DNA from: Pelagibius sp048268885
GTDB lineage: Bacteria; Pseudomonadota; Alphaproteobacteria; Kiloniellales; Kiloniellaceae
Assembly (NCBI GenBank): GCA_048268885.1
Contig: JBLWUP010000008.1
Location: 1 to 64,000, forward strand
DNA length: 64,000 nucleotides
Reading direction: 5' to 3'
The notes beneath the pieces are model-generated. The model worked only from the letters and a program-made list of their open reading frames with translations, did not search any database and was not told where the DNA came from. The first letter of the stretch is position 1, and the number at the start of each line of letters is the position of its first letter. Positions 55,098 to 64,000 of this stretch are shown here, one piece after another. Position numbers and translations under genes: made by a program.

Positions 55098-56024
55098 ATG
55101 ACCTCTCTCGCCACCCGGGTGGACGCGGTCCGCCGCTTCACCCGCTTCTACACGCTCTACGCCGGGGTCCTGCACCGCCGCCTGCTGAACAGTCCCTACT
55201 CGCTGACCGAAGCGCGGGTCATCTACGAGCTGGCGCACCATGAGACGGCCACCGCGTCGGAGCTGGCCAGCGAGCTCCGCCTCGACAGCGGCTACCTGAG
55301 CCGCATCCTGAAGGGCTTCGAAAAGCGGGGCCTGATCGGCCGGCGTCCCTCCGAAAGCGACGGGCGTGCGAGCCTGCTCTCGCTCAGCGAGGCCGGGGAG
55401 GCGGCCTTCGCCGAACTCAATGCCCGCTCCCGCGCCGAGACCGCGGCCAAGCTGGAACAGCTGAGCGAAGCGCAGCAGGCCGAGGTGGTGACAGCCATGG
55501 AGACCATCCAGGCGCGCCTCGCCGCGACGTCCCCGCGCAAGGCGCCCTACATCCTGCGCCCGCATCAGCCGGGCGACATGGGCTGGATCGTGCATCGCCA
55601 TGCGGTGCTGTACAGCGAGGAGTACGGCTGGGACGAAACCTTCGAGGCCCTGGTGGCGCGCATCGTCGCGGACTTCATCGACAATTTCGATCCCAAGCGC
55701 GAGCACTGCTGGATCGCCGAGATGGACGGCGACGTGGTGGGCTCGACCTTCGTGGTGCGCCAGTCCGACGAAGTGGCCAAGGTGCGGCTGGTCTACGTGG
55801 AGGCCAAGGCGCGCGGCCTCGGCATCGGCCAGCGGATGATCGCCGAGGCGATCCGCTTTGCGCGTCAGCGCGGCTACAAGACCCTGACGCTCTGGACCAA
55901 CGACATCCTGGTGTCGGCGCGCCGTATCTACGAGGCGGCGGGCTTCAAGCTGGTGAAGGAGGAAAAGCACCACAGCTTCGGCAAGGACCTGGTGGGCCAG
56001 AACTGGGAACTGGATCTGCGATGA
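55098..56024 (+). CDS. Fused MarR regulator / GNAT N-acetyltransferase
   Basis: The 308-residue protein has an N-terminal MarR winged helix (about residues 1-145; TASELASELRLDSGYLSRILKGFEKRG in two parts) and a C-terminal GNAT domain (about 150-308) with the acetyl-CoA loop ARGLGIGQRM. Such fusions probably sense a small molecule through acetylation. A dyad site lies 53 bases upstream. It is not part of the purS operon, which runs the other way. Confidence 0.92.
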   Translation: MTSLATRVDAVRRFTRFYTLYAGVLHRRLLNSPYSLTEARVIYELAHHETATASELASELRLDSGYLSRILKGFEKRGLIGRRPSESDGRASLLSLSEAGEAAFAELNARSRAETAAKLEQLSEAQQAEVVTAMETIQARLAATSPRKAPYILRPHQPGDMGWIVHRHAVLYSEEYGWDETFEALVARIVADFIDNFDPKREHCWIAEMDGDVVGSTFVVRQSDEVAKVRLVYVEAKARGLGIGQRMIAEAIRFARQRGYKTLTLWTNDILVSARRIYEAAGFKLVKEEKHHSFGKDLVGQNWELDLR

Positions 56025-56045
56025 GAGACTTGCGGAAGTGGCCTG

Positions 56046-56153
56046 CATCCTTCGAGACGCGCTTTGCGCTCCTCAGGATGAGGTAGAGTCTTGGTGGCAC
56101 GAAGAAAGAACCTCATGCTGAGGAGCCCGCGCCAGCGGGCGTCTCGAAGCACG
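56046..56153. repeat. Inverted pair of CCTCATGCTGAGG-type palindromes
   Basis: Copies 56046-56083 and 56111-56153 are in opposite orientation and share the TTCGAGACGC and CTCCTCAGGATGAGG ends. A single degenerate copy is at 11263-11302. No coding capacity is seen. Confidence 0.75.
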
Positions 56154-56185
56154 CAGATCAGCTGTCCAGCGGTAGGGTGCAAATT

Positions 56186-57082
56186 GTGACGCCGCGCGTC
56201 TGGCCCGCGATCTTTGCCGCGGCCACCGTCGGCGTGCAGGTCGGCGCGGCCACGGTGGCCTCGCGCGCCGTGGTCGACGAGGTCGGCCCGGCTTCCTTGG
56301 CGATGCTGCGCTACGCCATCGGCGCGGCCTGCCTGCTGCCTTTCCTCTGGTCGGCGCCAAGGGTGCGTTTTCGCGGCTGGGACCTGGCCGCGGTCGCCGC
56401 GCTGGGCATCGGCCAGTTCGGCATCCTGGTCTTCCTGCTGAACTTCGGTTTGCTCTACGTCTCCGCGGCGCGCGCCGTGCTGCTCTTCGCCACCTTTCCG
56501 CTCATGACCATGCTGCTGTCCGCGGCCCTGGGCCGCGAGCGCTTGAGCGTCGCCAAGACGGCGGGTGTGGTGATTTCCTTCTTCGGTGTTGTGCTGGCCC
56601 TGCTCGACAAGCTGGCCGTGACGCAGGCCACCGCGGGTGAGTGGCTGGGTGTCGCCGCGGTGCTGGGCGCGGCACTCACCGGCGCCGTCTGCTCCGTGCT
56701 CTACCGGCCCTACCTGCAGAAGTATCCCACCCTGCCGGTCAGCACCCTGGCCATGGTCGCCTCGGTCTTTTTCCTCATCTTCCTGGCGGTACCGGAAGGG
56801 GCGCTGCAGGTCGTGCCGGGTCTCGGCCTTGGGGCCTGGGCCGCGATCTTTTTCGTCGGTGTGTCCAGCGGCGGCGCCTTCTTCTGTTGGCTTTGGGCGC
56901 TCAGCCGTTTGCCGCCGACGCAGGTGACGGTCTTCCTCTCGCTCGGTCCGGTGACGGCGGCGGTCCTCGGCGGCCTGTTGCTGGGGGAGGCGCTGTCCTG
57001 GCTGACGCTGGCCGGTCTGGCCGCCGTGGTCGTGGGGCTGATCGTCGCCTTCGCGCGCCCCGCGCCGCGGACGCAGTCCTAG
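56186..57082 (+). CDS. EamA/DMT family transporter
   Basis: A ten-helix membrane protein of 298 residues, arranged as two EamA repeats (about residues 10-135 and 150-290). I prefer the GTG at 56186, since GGTAGGG lies 8 bases before it; a GTG at 56177 is also possible. It follows the MarR-GNAT gene across a repeat pair and may be its target for export of the acetylated or sensed compound, which is inference. It overlaps the next, convergent gene by 4 bases. Confidence 0.88.
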   Translation: MTPRVWPAIFAAATVGVQVGAATVASRAVVDEVGPASLAMLRYAIGAACLLPFLWSAPRVRFRGWDLAAVAALGIGQFGILVFLLNFGLLYVSAARAVLLFATFPLMTMLLSAALGRERLSVAKTAGVVISFFGVVLALLDKLAVTQATAGEWLGVAAVLGAALTGAVCSVLYRPYLQKYPTLPVSTLAMVASVFFLIFLAVPEGALQVVPGLGLGAWAAIFFVGVSSGGAFFCWLWALSRLPPTQVTVFLSLGPVTAAVLGGLLLGEALSWLTLAGLAAVVVGLIVAFARPAPRTQS

Positions 57083-57552
57083 ATCCAGCGCCTGACGCGG
57101 ACCTTGTAGTCGCGGTAGGCGGCGCCAAACTTGCGCTCCAGATAGCGCTCCTCACGGCGGATGACGCCGAATTCCATGACCAGGATGACCGCGGGAAAGA
57201 GAAGCAGGATCCCCAGGCTGGCGGTGGCGCAGACCACCCCCAGGTAGATGAGCGCCATGCCCAGGTAGATGGGGTTGCGGCTGCGGCGGTAGGGCCCGAC
57301 GGTCACCAGGGCGGTGGTCGGGCGGTGCGGCGGCAGCGGCGTCCCGGCGCCAATGAAGCGACCGCCGGCCCAGAGGATCAGCAGCAGGCCGAAGACGCCA
57401 AAAGCGAGCCCGAGCCACAGCCCGCCGCTGGCGCTGCGCTCCGGCAGAGATGGCAGACCCAGCAGCCGGTCGGCGCCGAGCCCAAGCGCCAGGCCGGCGA
57501 GATAGACCAGGGGCGGCGGCGCGACAACGCCTGCCGTGTCTTCAGTCCCCAT
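57079..57552 (-). CDS. Isoprenylcysteine carboxyl methyltransferase-like membrane protein
   Basis: The 157-residue protein has about four membrane helices and the C-terminal motifs GPYRRSRNPIYLGM, LGILLLFPAVILVME and EERYLERKFGAAYRDYKVRVRRW, which define the ICMT/NnrU-like methyltransferase group. Bacterial members probably methylate lipids or small molecules; their substrates are mostly unknown. It converges on the DMT gene with a 4-base overlap. Confidence 0.88.
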   Translation of the reverse strand: MGTEDTAGVVAPPPLVYLAGLALGLGADRLLGLPSLPERSASGGLWLGLAFGVFGLLLILWAGGRFIGAGTPLPPHRPTTALVTVGPYRRSRNPIYLGMALIYLGVVCATASLGILLLFPAVILVMEFGVIRREERYLERKFGAAYRDYKVRVRRWI

Positions 57553-57557
57553 CCGGC

Positions 57558-58112
57558 TCAGTCGGGTGTGAACTTCGAGATCTTGTTGCCCTCAATCCCG
57601 AGGCCGGCCATGAGGCCTGTCTGGTCGAAGAAGAAGACATAGATGGCCTCGCGTGTGGAGGTCGTCGTCAGCTTGCCGGAGACCCCTTCATCCACTACGA
57701 CCAGGGAAGGGGCCGTACCGATCTCCCAGCCCTCGCTGCTGTCGAGATAGCCCAGGGAGTTCTCGTTCATGAAGAACACCGCGTAACCGAACTTCTGGAT
57801 GCCGGCTTGCAGCCCGAAGGAAGCGGCGACGGTTTCGTAATACCCCGTCACCTTGCCGCCATCCAACAGCGCTCCTTCGCCGTAGAGGCCGCCGACGATC
57901 AGCCCGCCCTTGACGATCGACGGGAACACCAGGACGGCGACGGAGTCCTTGGCGATAGCGGTCGCCCCCTCCGACTGCTTCAGCAGAGAGGCCAGGGCGG
58001 CACGGGACTTCTTCTCGATTGTTGCGGCGTCTTCGGCTTCGGCGGGGGCGCTATGGATGAGGGCGGCGAAGAAGGCACAGAAGGCCAGGCTGGCCAGCAC
58101 GCGGATTGACAT
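57558..58112 (-). CDS. Secreted SYLF domain protein, copy 1
   Basis: The 184-residue protein has a signal peptide (LASLAFCAFFAALIHSAPAEA) and a SYLF/YSC84 lipid-binding domain: LVFPSIVKGGLIVGGLYGEG, ASFGLQAGIQKFGYAVFFMN and FFDQTGLMAGLGIEGNKI. It is closely similar to the neighbouring gene, so the pair is a tandem duplication. The molecular function in bacteria is unknown; the location is likely periplasmic. Confidence 0.9.
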   Translation of the reverse strand: MSIRVLASLAFCAFFAALIHSAPAEAEDAATIEKKSRAALASLLKQSEGATAIAKDSVAVLVFPSIVKGGLIVGGLYGEGALLDGGKVTGYYETVAASFGLQAGIQKFGYAVFFMNENSLGYLDSSEGWEIGTAPSLVVVDEGVSGKLTTTSTREAIYVFFFDQTGLMAGLGIEGNKISKFTPD

Positions 58113-58207
58113 TGTTCACTCCTCCCAGGCATTGGTTGCGAGTGCAAAAGCAACCCTACTGCCTGCGGGAAGGGGGTGTGAAGGAAGAAAGTGGCCCTGC
58201 CGCCAGC

Positions 58208-58777
58208 TCAGTCCGGATTGATCTCGGTGATCTTGGTGCCTTCGATGGTCAGGCCGGCCATCAGGCCCTTCTGGTCGAAGAAGAACACGTAGATGTCCTT
58301 CTTGGCCGACGTCGTGGTCAGGGAGGCGCCGGCGCCCTTGTCGACGACCACCACATTGGGGGCGGTGCCGATTTCCCAGCCGTCACTGTTGTTGAGATAG
58401 CTCAGCGACTCTTCATTCATGAAGTAGACCGCGTAGCCGAAGGTCTGCAGGCCGGCCTGCAGGCCGAAGGAAGCGGCAGCGGTGCTGTAATACTGAGTCA
58501 GCGCGTCATCCTTGAAGAGGGCGCCTTCCCCGTACTGCCCGCCGATGATCAGGCCGCCTTTGATGATCTTCGGGAAGACCAGGATGGCGGCGGCGTTGTC
58601 GGAAAGCTCGCGTGCAGGCTCGGAGTTCGTCTTCAGCAGCGCCAAGGCGGCGCGGGAGTCCCTCTCGATCGTTGCCGCCGTGTGCTCTTCCTGGGCGCGC
58701 GCAGGGGCGGCCGAGAAGGCGGTGGCGGCGGCGATGACCGCCAGGGCAGCAAAAACGGTGGGAAAGCGTAGGGACAT
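58208..58777 (-). CDS. Secreted SYLF domain protein, copy 2
   Basis: The 189-residue paralog of the previous gene has a signal peptide ending in AARAQE and the same motifs: LVFPKIIKGGLIIGGQYGEG, ASFGLQAGLQTFGYAVYFMN and FFDQKGLMAGLTIEGTKI. It lies 95 bases upstream of copy 1 on the same strand. The AT-rich region before its start probably carries the shared promoter. Confidence 0.9.
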   Translation of the reverse strand: MSLRFPTVFAALAVIAAATAFSAAPARAQEEHTAATIERDSRAALALLKTNSEPARELSDNAAAILVFPKIIKGGLIIGGQYGEGALFKDDALTQYYSTAAASFGLQAGLQTFGYAVYFMNEESLSYLNNSDGWEIGTAPNVVVVDKGAGASLTTTSAKKDIYVFFFDQKGLMAGLTIEGTKITEINPD

Positions 58778-59011
58778 CGAATCCTCCTGTCGGATTGCCG
58801 ACTTGCATATAGGCCCTATCCTACTGCAGTTGCGCCGCGCAGGAACAGGGACGAAGAAGAGGGCAGACTGCTCAACTGAGCGGACAGGCAGAGTTGCCGG
58901 CCCGGCGGCAAAGCCGCGCCTCCAGGCAGAGAACGTCGATCTGTCGTTTTGGTTCCCACCGGCAGCAGGCCCGGGCCGTTCCCTGACGGCCCCGGCGCCG
59001 CTGCGATGGTA

Positions 59012-59773
59012 CTACTGAATCAGGCGGGGGCCCTGCATGTCGACCGGGCCGGCTTCGGGCAGCACGCCAAGTCGGCGGGCGACCTCCTGATAGGCCTCCT
59101 CGACACCGCCCATGTCGCGGCGGAAGCGGTCCTTGTCCAGCTTTTCGTTGGTCGTCACGTCCCACAGGCGGCAGGAGTCCGGGCTGATCTCGTCGGCCAG
59201 GACGATGCGCATTTCCTCGTCCTCCCACAGGCGGCCGAACTCCAGCTTGAAGTCGACCAGCTTCAGCCCGACGCCGAGGAAGAGGCCGCAGAGGAAATCG
59301 TTCACGCGCAGGGCGTACTGCAGCATCTCGTCCAGGTCCTGGGTGTTGGCCCAGCCGAAGGCGGTAACGTGCTCTTCCGAGACCATGGGGTCGCCCAGCT
59401 CGTCGTTCTTGTAATAGTACTCGACGATGGAGCGCGGCAGAGGGGCGCCTTCCTCGAGACCCAGGCGCTTGACCATCGACCCGGCGGCGATGTTGCGCAC
59501 CACGATCTCGAGCGGAATGATCTCGACCTCGCGCACCAGCTGCTCGCGCATATTGAGCCGCCGCACGAAGTGGGTCGGCACGCCGATGCTCTCCAGCCGC
59601 GTCATCAGGTATTCCGAGATGCGGTTGTTGAGCACGCCCTTGCCGGTGATGATGCCCTTCTTCTGGTTATTGAAGGCGGTGGCATCGTCCTTGAAGTACT
59701 GGACGAGGGTCCCCGGCTCCGGGCCTTCGAAGAGGACCTTGGCCTTTCCTTCATAGATCTGTCTGCGTCGCAT
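59012..59773 (-). CDS. purC: Phosphoribosylaminoimidazole-succinocarboxamide synthase
   Basis: The enzyme joins aspartate to CAIR in purine synthesis. From the ATG at 59773, preceded by CAGGTG, it has 253 residues, starting MRRRQIYEGKAKVLFEGP. It contains KDDATAFNNQKKG, VRNIAAGSMVKRLGLEEG and LVDFKLEFGR, all typical of the alphaproteobacterial short form. It lies apart from purSQL, with SYLF, ICMT and DMT genes in between. Confidence 0.96.
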   Translation of the reverse strand: MRRRQIYEGKAKVLFEGPEPGTLVQYFKDDATAFNNQKKGIITGKGVLNNRISEYLMTRLESIGVPTHFVRRLNMREQLVREVEIIPLEIVVRNIAAGSMVKRLGLEEGAPLPRSIVEYYYKNDELGDPMVSEEHVTAFGWANTQDLDEMLQYALRVNDFLCGLFLGVGLKLVDFKLEFGRLWEDEEMRIVLADEISPDSCRLWDVTTNEKLDKDRFRRDMGGVEEAYQEVARRLGVLPEAGPVDMQGPRLIQ

Positions 59774-60021
59774 CTCTTGCACCTGAAATTGGGGCCGGGC
59801 CGGTCACGGCGGATTGCACCCGTGTTGGGGAAATATTCCCAATGCGCAGGTTGTCGGCTGCTGGCCTGCGTTTTTTGCTTTGCCCTCGTTAGGGGACCGT
59901 CAGGGGCCGCCTGGGCCCCATCGACCTTGAGTCTACGTCATATAGCAGGAGAAGGGGGGCAAAACAATGACGCCCGCCGAGCCGCTGAAGTTCCTGCTAA
60001 ATATCTGAAAACAAATAACTA

Positions 60022-60816
60022 TCAATTATCATTTTCAGCCGGTTTCAGGCCCTCCAGGGGGGCAAAGGCGTGCCTGTCCGGGCGCCCGGGCGCGAAGAGC
60101 CACAGCGGCTTGGGCGCTGCCTCGCCGAGGCTCTGCGGCGCCGCCGGCAGGGCGATGAGCGAGGCGGAAACCGTCTGGAATCCGCCCCGCTCGACGGTCA
60201 TGGCGGCCTCCGACCGGGACTCCGTGCGGGCCAGGATCGCCTGCCAGGCCGACCAGTCGCCGCCCTGCGGGTCGTCGGGATCCGGGGCCGGTGCGTCGGC
60301 GGCCTGGAAGTCCGGCAGGTGGCGGGCGACGCGCGGGCTTTCGGGGTCGTTCACGTCGTAGGCGGTCAGCATGGAGAGGCCCTGGGGCAGCGGCCTGATC
60401 TCGATGACCTTGGCTTCCGGCGTGCCCAGGTTGCGCAGCCAGTAGGCGTCGCGGTTGTCGGCCACCACCATGTTGAAGCTGCGGTAGGCGGCGGGGTTCA
60501 GGTCGGCTAGGGCTTCGGCGGCGTTGACCGCATCGGCATGGTCCAGGGCCTCCAGGACCAGTTCGCCGCGGCTGCGCTTGTCCGGCGCCGGGCCGAGGGA
60601 GGCGCGCCGGTTCAGGATGGCCGCCACCACCCCGTGGTCGTTGACGCCCAGCCAGGAGCCCCCGGCGGTGCGGTCCAGTCCGGCGACCACCTCCGGGCGG
60701 TCCGGCCAGTGGCGGCCCGGCGCGGCCCAGGGCCGGTCGATCATTTCGTCGCGGTTGGCCGCCAGGACCAGGGGCCAGGGATGCCAGGGGCGGCGCAGAA
60801 TGACGAGGGTGCACAT
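60022..60816 (-). CDS. NRDE family protein (TANGO2-like)
   Basis: The 264-residue protein has the family-defining LAANRDEMIDRPWAAPG near the N-terminus, and starts MCTLVILR with a Cys at position 2, which could act as an N-terminal nucleophile. It also has GGSWLGVNDHGVVAAILNRR. The family resembles N-terminal nucleophile hydrolases, and the human relative TANGO2 is linked to metabolic disease, but the reaction is unknown. Confidence 0.9.
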   Translation of the reverse strand: MCTLVILRRPWHPWPLVLAANRDEMIDRPWAAPGRHWPDRPEVVAGLDRTAGGSWLGVNDHGVVAAILNRRASLGPAPDKRSRGELVLEALDHADAVNAAEALADLNPAAYRSFNMVVADNRDAYWLRNLGTPEAKVIEIRPLPQGLSMLTAYDVNDPESPRVARHLPDFQAADAPAPDPDDPQGGDWSAWQAILARTESRSEAAMTVERGGFQTVSASLIALPAAPQSLGEAAPKPLWLFAPGRPDRHAFAPLEGLKPAENDN

Positions 60817-61081
60817 GTCCGGTCGGATATCGCTGTGATGAGGGGGCTGAGGAGGTGGCGGGGGATGGCGGGCCGGCGCCGGCGGCCGGCGGCAGATCCC
60901 GCAGAAATCCGCAAGCGAGAGGTTTATCGCAGGCGTGAAGGACGCTATAAACCCTCTTGATGAACCGCTGCTGCCGAAGGCGGCAGAGCATAACCGCTAT
61001 CTGAAGGATCGGCTACGCCGTTCCCGCTGGGGGAAGTTCCCCGGGATAAGGCCGAGGCCGCGCCAGGAGACCTATCGACCG

Positions 61082-61405
61082 ATGTCGACATTCAACGAAC
61101 GCGAAAAAGCTTTCGAGGACAAATACAAGCACGACCAGGACCTGCAGTTCCGCACCGAGGTGCGCCGCAACAAGCTCCTCGGTCAATGGGTCGCGCGGGA
61201 GCTGTTCGGCCTGGAAGGGGAGGCGGTGGAAAACTACGCCAAGGACGTGGTGGCTTCCGACCTGGACGAGCCCGGCATTGATGACGTGGTGCGCAAGGTC
61301 ATGGCCGACATCGAGGCCAAGGGCGTCGACTTCAGCGAGCACCGCCTGCGCCACCGCATGGACGAGCTGCTGGTCGAGGCCAAGCAGCAGATCATGCAGG
61401 AATAG
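61082..61405 (+). CDS. ATP synthase inhibitor subunit zeta (DUF1476)
   Basis: The 107-residue protein begins MSTFNEREKAFEDKYKHD, the conserved N-terminus of DUF1476, which in alphaproteobacteria inhibits F1-ATPase by inserting into the rotor interface. LLGQWVARELFGLEGEAVENYAKDV and the EHRLRHRMDELL end also match. This start is preferred to a longer frame upstream because the conserved family starts here. It is a single-gene unit, ended by a strong terminator. Confidence 0.93.
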   Translation: MSTFNEREKAFEDKYKHDQDLQFRTEVRRNKLLGQWVARELFGLEGEAVENYAKDVVASDLDEPGIDDVVRKVMADIEAKGVDFSEHRLRHRMDELLVEAKQQIMQE

Positions 61406-61440
61406 GCCGTCGCGGGCTGTCCCGCGCCGCAGAGATTGAA

Positions 61441-61476
61441 AAACGGGCCGTCCCTTGGGCGGCCCGTTTTGTTTTG
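61441..61476 (+). terminator. Rho-independent terminator of the zeta subunit gene
   Basis: AAACGGGCCG (61441-61450) pairs with CGGCCCGTTT (61460-61469) and is followed by TTGTTTTG. Confidence 0.9.
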
Positions 61477-61530
61477 ACCGGCATGGGCAGCAGAGGGCGT
61501 CGCATTCCCCCTTGCCAGTCCAAAGCTGTC

Positions 61531-61674
61531 GCCCCGGCACTTGTTGCCGGGGCCCAATGCCCTAACCGTTCGATCCTTTGTGGATGTCGTGGCACTGCGG
61601 TAGGCCGAGAGCTAAGGCGCCCACACTCTTTCCGCCTGCCGACGCCAATGGGTCCCGGGATCAAGTCCCGGGAC
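61531..61674. repeat. Inverted hairpin doublet, subfamily B
   Basis: Hairpins 61531-61553 (arms GCCCCGGCA, loop CTTGT) and 61652-61674 (arms GTCCCGGGA, loop TCAAG) face each other with CCA/TGG inward. End types match the doublet at 11095-11219. The spacer is 98 bases and has no gene. Confidence 0.8.
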
Positions 61675-61709
61675 GACAGCGGTGTCTTTCTACGCCACCG
61701 CCTCGGCCC

Positions 61710-63029
<1,320 letters not shown>

Positions 63030-63136
63030 GCGGAAAACTTCCTGATTTCAGTGGGGCCGGGAAAGCCCTGTTATAGCGGCGGGGCGTGCCCGCGGCAACG
63101 CCGCCGGGGGTTGGAAGAGGCCTGAAAGCCAGCCCG

Positions 63137-63904
63137 CTACAGCAACCCCAGCGCCCGGAAGCTGGCGTGGCCGGCGCGGCCGATGACCAGGTGGTCGTGG
63201 ATGACGATGCCGAGCTTTTCCGAGGCGCTGACCAGTTCCTCGGTCATGGCGATGTCGGCGGCCGAGGGCTCGGCCTCGCCGGAGGGGTGGTTGTGGACCA
63301 GGATGAGGGCCGCCGCGCCCAGCTCCAGGGCGCGCTTCACCACCTCGCGGATGTAGACCGGCGTGTGGTCGATGGTGCCCTGCTGCTGCACTTCGTCGGC
63401 GATCAGGCGATTGCGTTTGTCGAGGAACAGCAGGCGGAACTGCTCGATGGGCTGATGCGCCATGGTCTGGCGGCAGTAGGCCAGCAGCTTGTCCCAGGAA
63501 GAGATGACGTCGCCGGCCATGGCCTCCTCGCGGGCCAGGCGTTCGGCGGCCTGGGGGACGATCTTCAAGGCGGCGATGGAGGCTTGGCCCATGCCCGGCA
63601 CCCGCGCCAGGGCATCGGCCTCCGCCGTCAGCACCTTGGAGAGGCTGCCGAAGGCGGCGAGCAGCGCCTTGGCCAGCGGCTTGGTGTCGCCGCGCGGCTT
63701 GGCGCCGAACAGCAGGAACTCCAGGATCTCATGATCGGCCAGGCTCTCGCCGCCGCGCGCCAGCAGCCGCTCGCGCAGGCGCTCCCGGTGACCGTGGTAG
63801 TGGGGCTTGTCCTTGCCGTCGTCGCTCAAATGCCGCTGCCCGAATGCCTCTGCGTGAATGCCTCTGGGTGAATGCCTCTGGGTGAATGCCGGAGTCCCAT
63901 GCAT
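63137..63904 (-). CDS. radC: RadC family (JAMM/MPN+) DNA repair-associated protein
   Basis: The protein has an N-terminal helix-hairpin-helix-like region (LADHEILEFLLFGAKPRGDTKPLAKALL) and a JAMM metalloprotease-like motif in LVHNHPSGEAEPSAAD. RadC proteins are widespread and their role in repair is disputed. The start is uncertain: ATG at 63904 gives 255 residues, but its first 25 codons consist mainly of a 14-bp tandem repeat, and conserved similarity begins near a TTG at 63829. It lies 107 bases upstream of purB. Confidence 0.85.
   Translation of the reverse strand: MHGTPAFTQRHSPRGIHAEAFGQRHLSDDGKDKPHYHGHRERLRERLLARGGESLADHEILEFLLFGAKPRGDTKPLAKALLAAFGSLSKVLTAEADALARVPGMGQASIAALKIVPQAAERLAREEAMAGDVISSWDKLLAYCRQTMAHQPIEQFRLLFLDKRNRLIADEVQQQGTIDHTPVYIREVVKRALELGAAALILVHNHPSGEAEPSAADIAMTEELVSASEKLGIVIHDHLVIGRAGHASFRALGLL
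63842..63892. repeat. 14-bp tandem repeat at the 5' end of radC
   Basis: Three full copies (63842-63855, 63856-63869, 63870-63883) and a partial fourth. The unit length is not a multiple of three, so copy changes alter the frame upstream of the conserved RadC region. Confidence 0.85.
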
Positions 63905-64000
63905 CCTAATTAGAGAGCAGCGCGGCGACACCTTCAACCGGTAGCAGGCGGAACCCCAGGGCTAGTAATTTGTTAACCAAATCCTCCCCTATACTTAGTC

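Overview
This window is GC-rich chromosomal DNA from an alphaproteobacterium, most likely of the Rhodospirillales type. The gene set supports this: PurS/PurQ/PurL instead of one large PurL, the ATP synthase inhibitor subunit zeta (DUF1476), DUF1127 proteins, a BTLCP transglutaminase-like peptidase, class II DAHP synthase, and GcvA-type LysR regulators. Almost all the DNA is coding. I found no rRNA or tRNA genes, no CRISPR array, no prophage and no intact insertion sequence. The species cannot be named from the sequence alone.

Layout. 1-5 kb: the 3' part of a Lys/Ala/Arg-repeat histone H1-like protein, then glmU and glmS (UDP-GlcNAc synthesis). 5-9.4 kb: a FecR-domain protein next to a CHASE2-PAS histidine kinase, then three tandem paralogous small secreted Cys-rich proteins. 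9.5-19 kb: succinate-semialdehyde dehydrogenase, a cyclopropane fatty acid synthase-type enzyme, glutathione reductase, a GIY-YIG nuclease enclosed by hairpin repeats, cysS and gltX. 19-23 kb: two soluble chemoreceptors, one a globin sensor with a C-terminal PilZ domain. 22.8-26.3 kb: a pncB-sufE-nadE operon (NAD synthesis with an Fe-S/desulfurase partner). 26-34 kb: DUF1127 proteins, DAHP synthase, an APH-type kinase, a SIMPL protein, a TetR/SMR efflux operon with a perfect 24-bp operator, a DUF1287 protein, and a MITE-like element. 34-44.5 kb: a LysR regulator, two SDRs, citramalate synthase, an SPOUT RNA methyltransferase, MarR, small orphan proteins, ArfB, a DMT exporter, and rpsD behind a strong promoter and long leader. 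44.5-50 kb: accessory envelope, transport and regulator genes. 50-64 kb: grxD, bolA, purL, purQ, a glycolipid-binding-domain gene, purS, purC, the zeta subunit, purB and radC, with accessory genes interspersed.

Two repeat phenomena stand out. First, a family of 23-bp hairpins (9-bp arms, 5-nt TTG/CAA loop) occurs as inverted doublets with defined left and right end types. In one doublet the spacer is exactly filled by a GIY-YIG nuclease gene, which suggests an autonomous mobile element and its non-autonomous derivatives. Second, four genes (nadE, an SDR, a histidine phosphatase, purL) have short tandem duplications spanning the stop codon, and radC has one at its 5' end; none of the unit lengths is a multiple of three. 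A separate 270-bp MITE-like element lies between a DUF1127 gene and its terminator.
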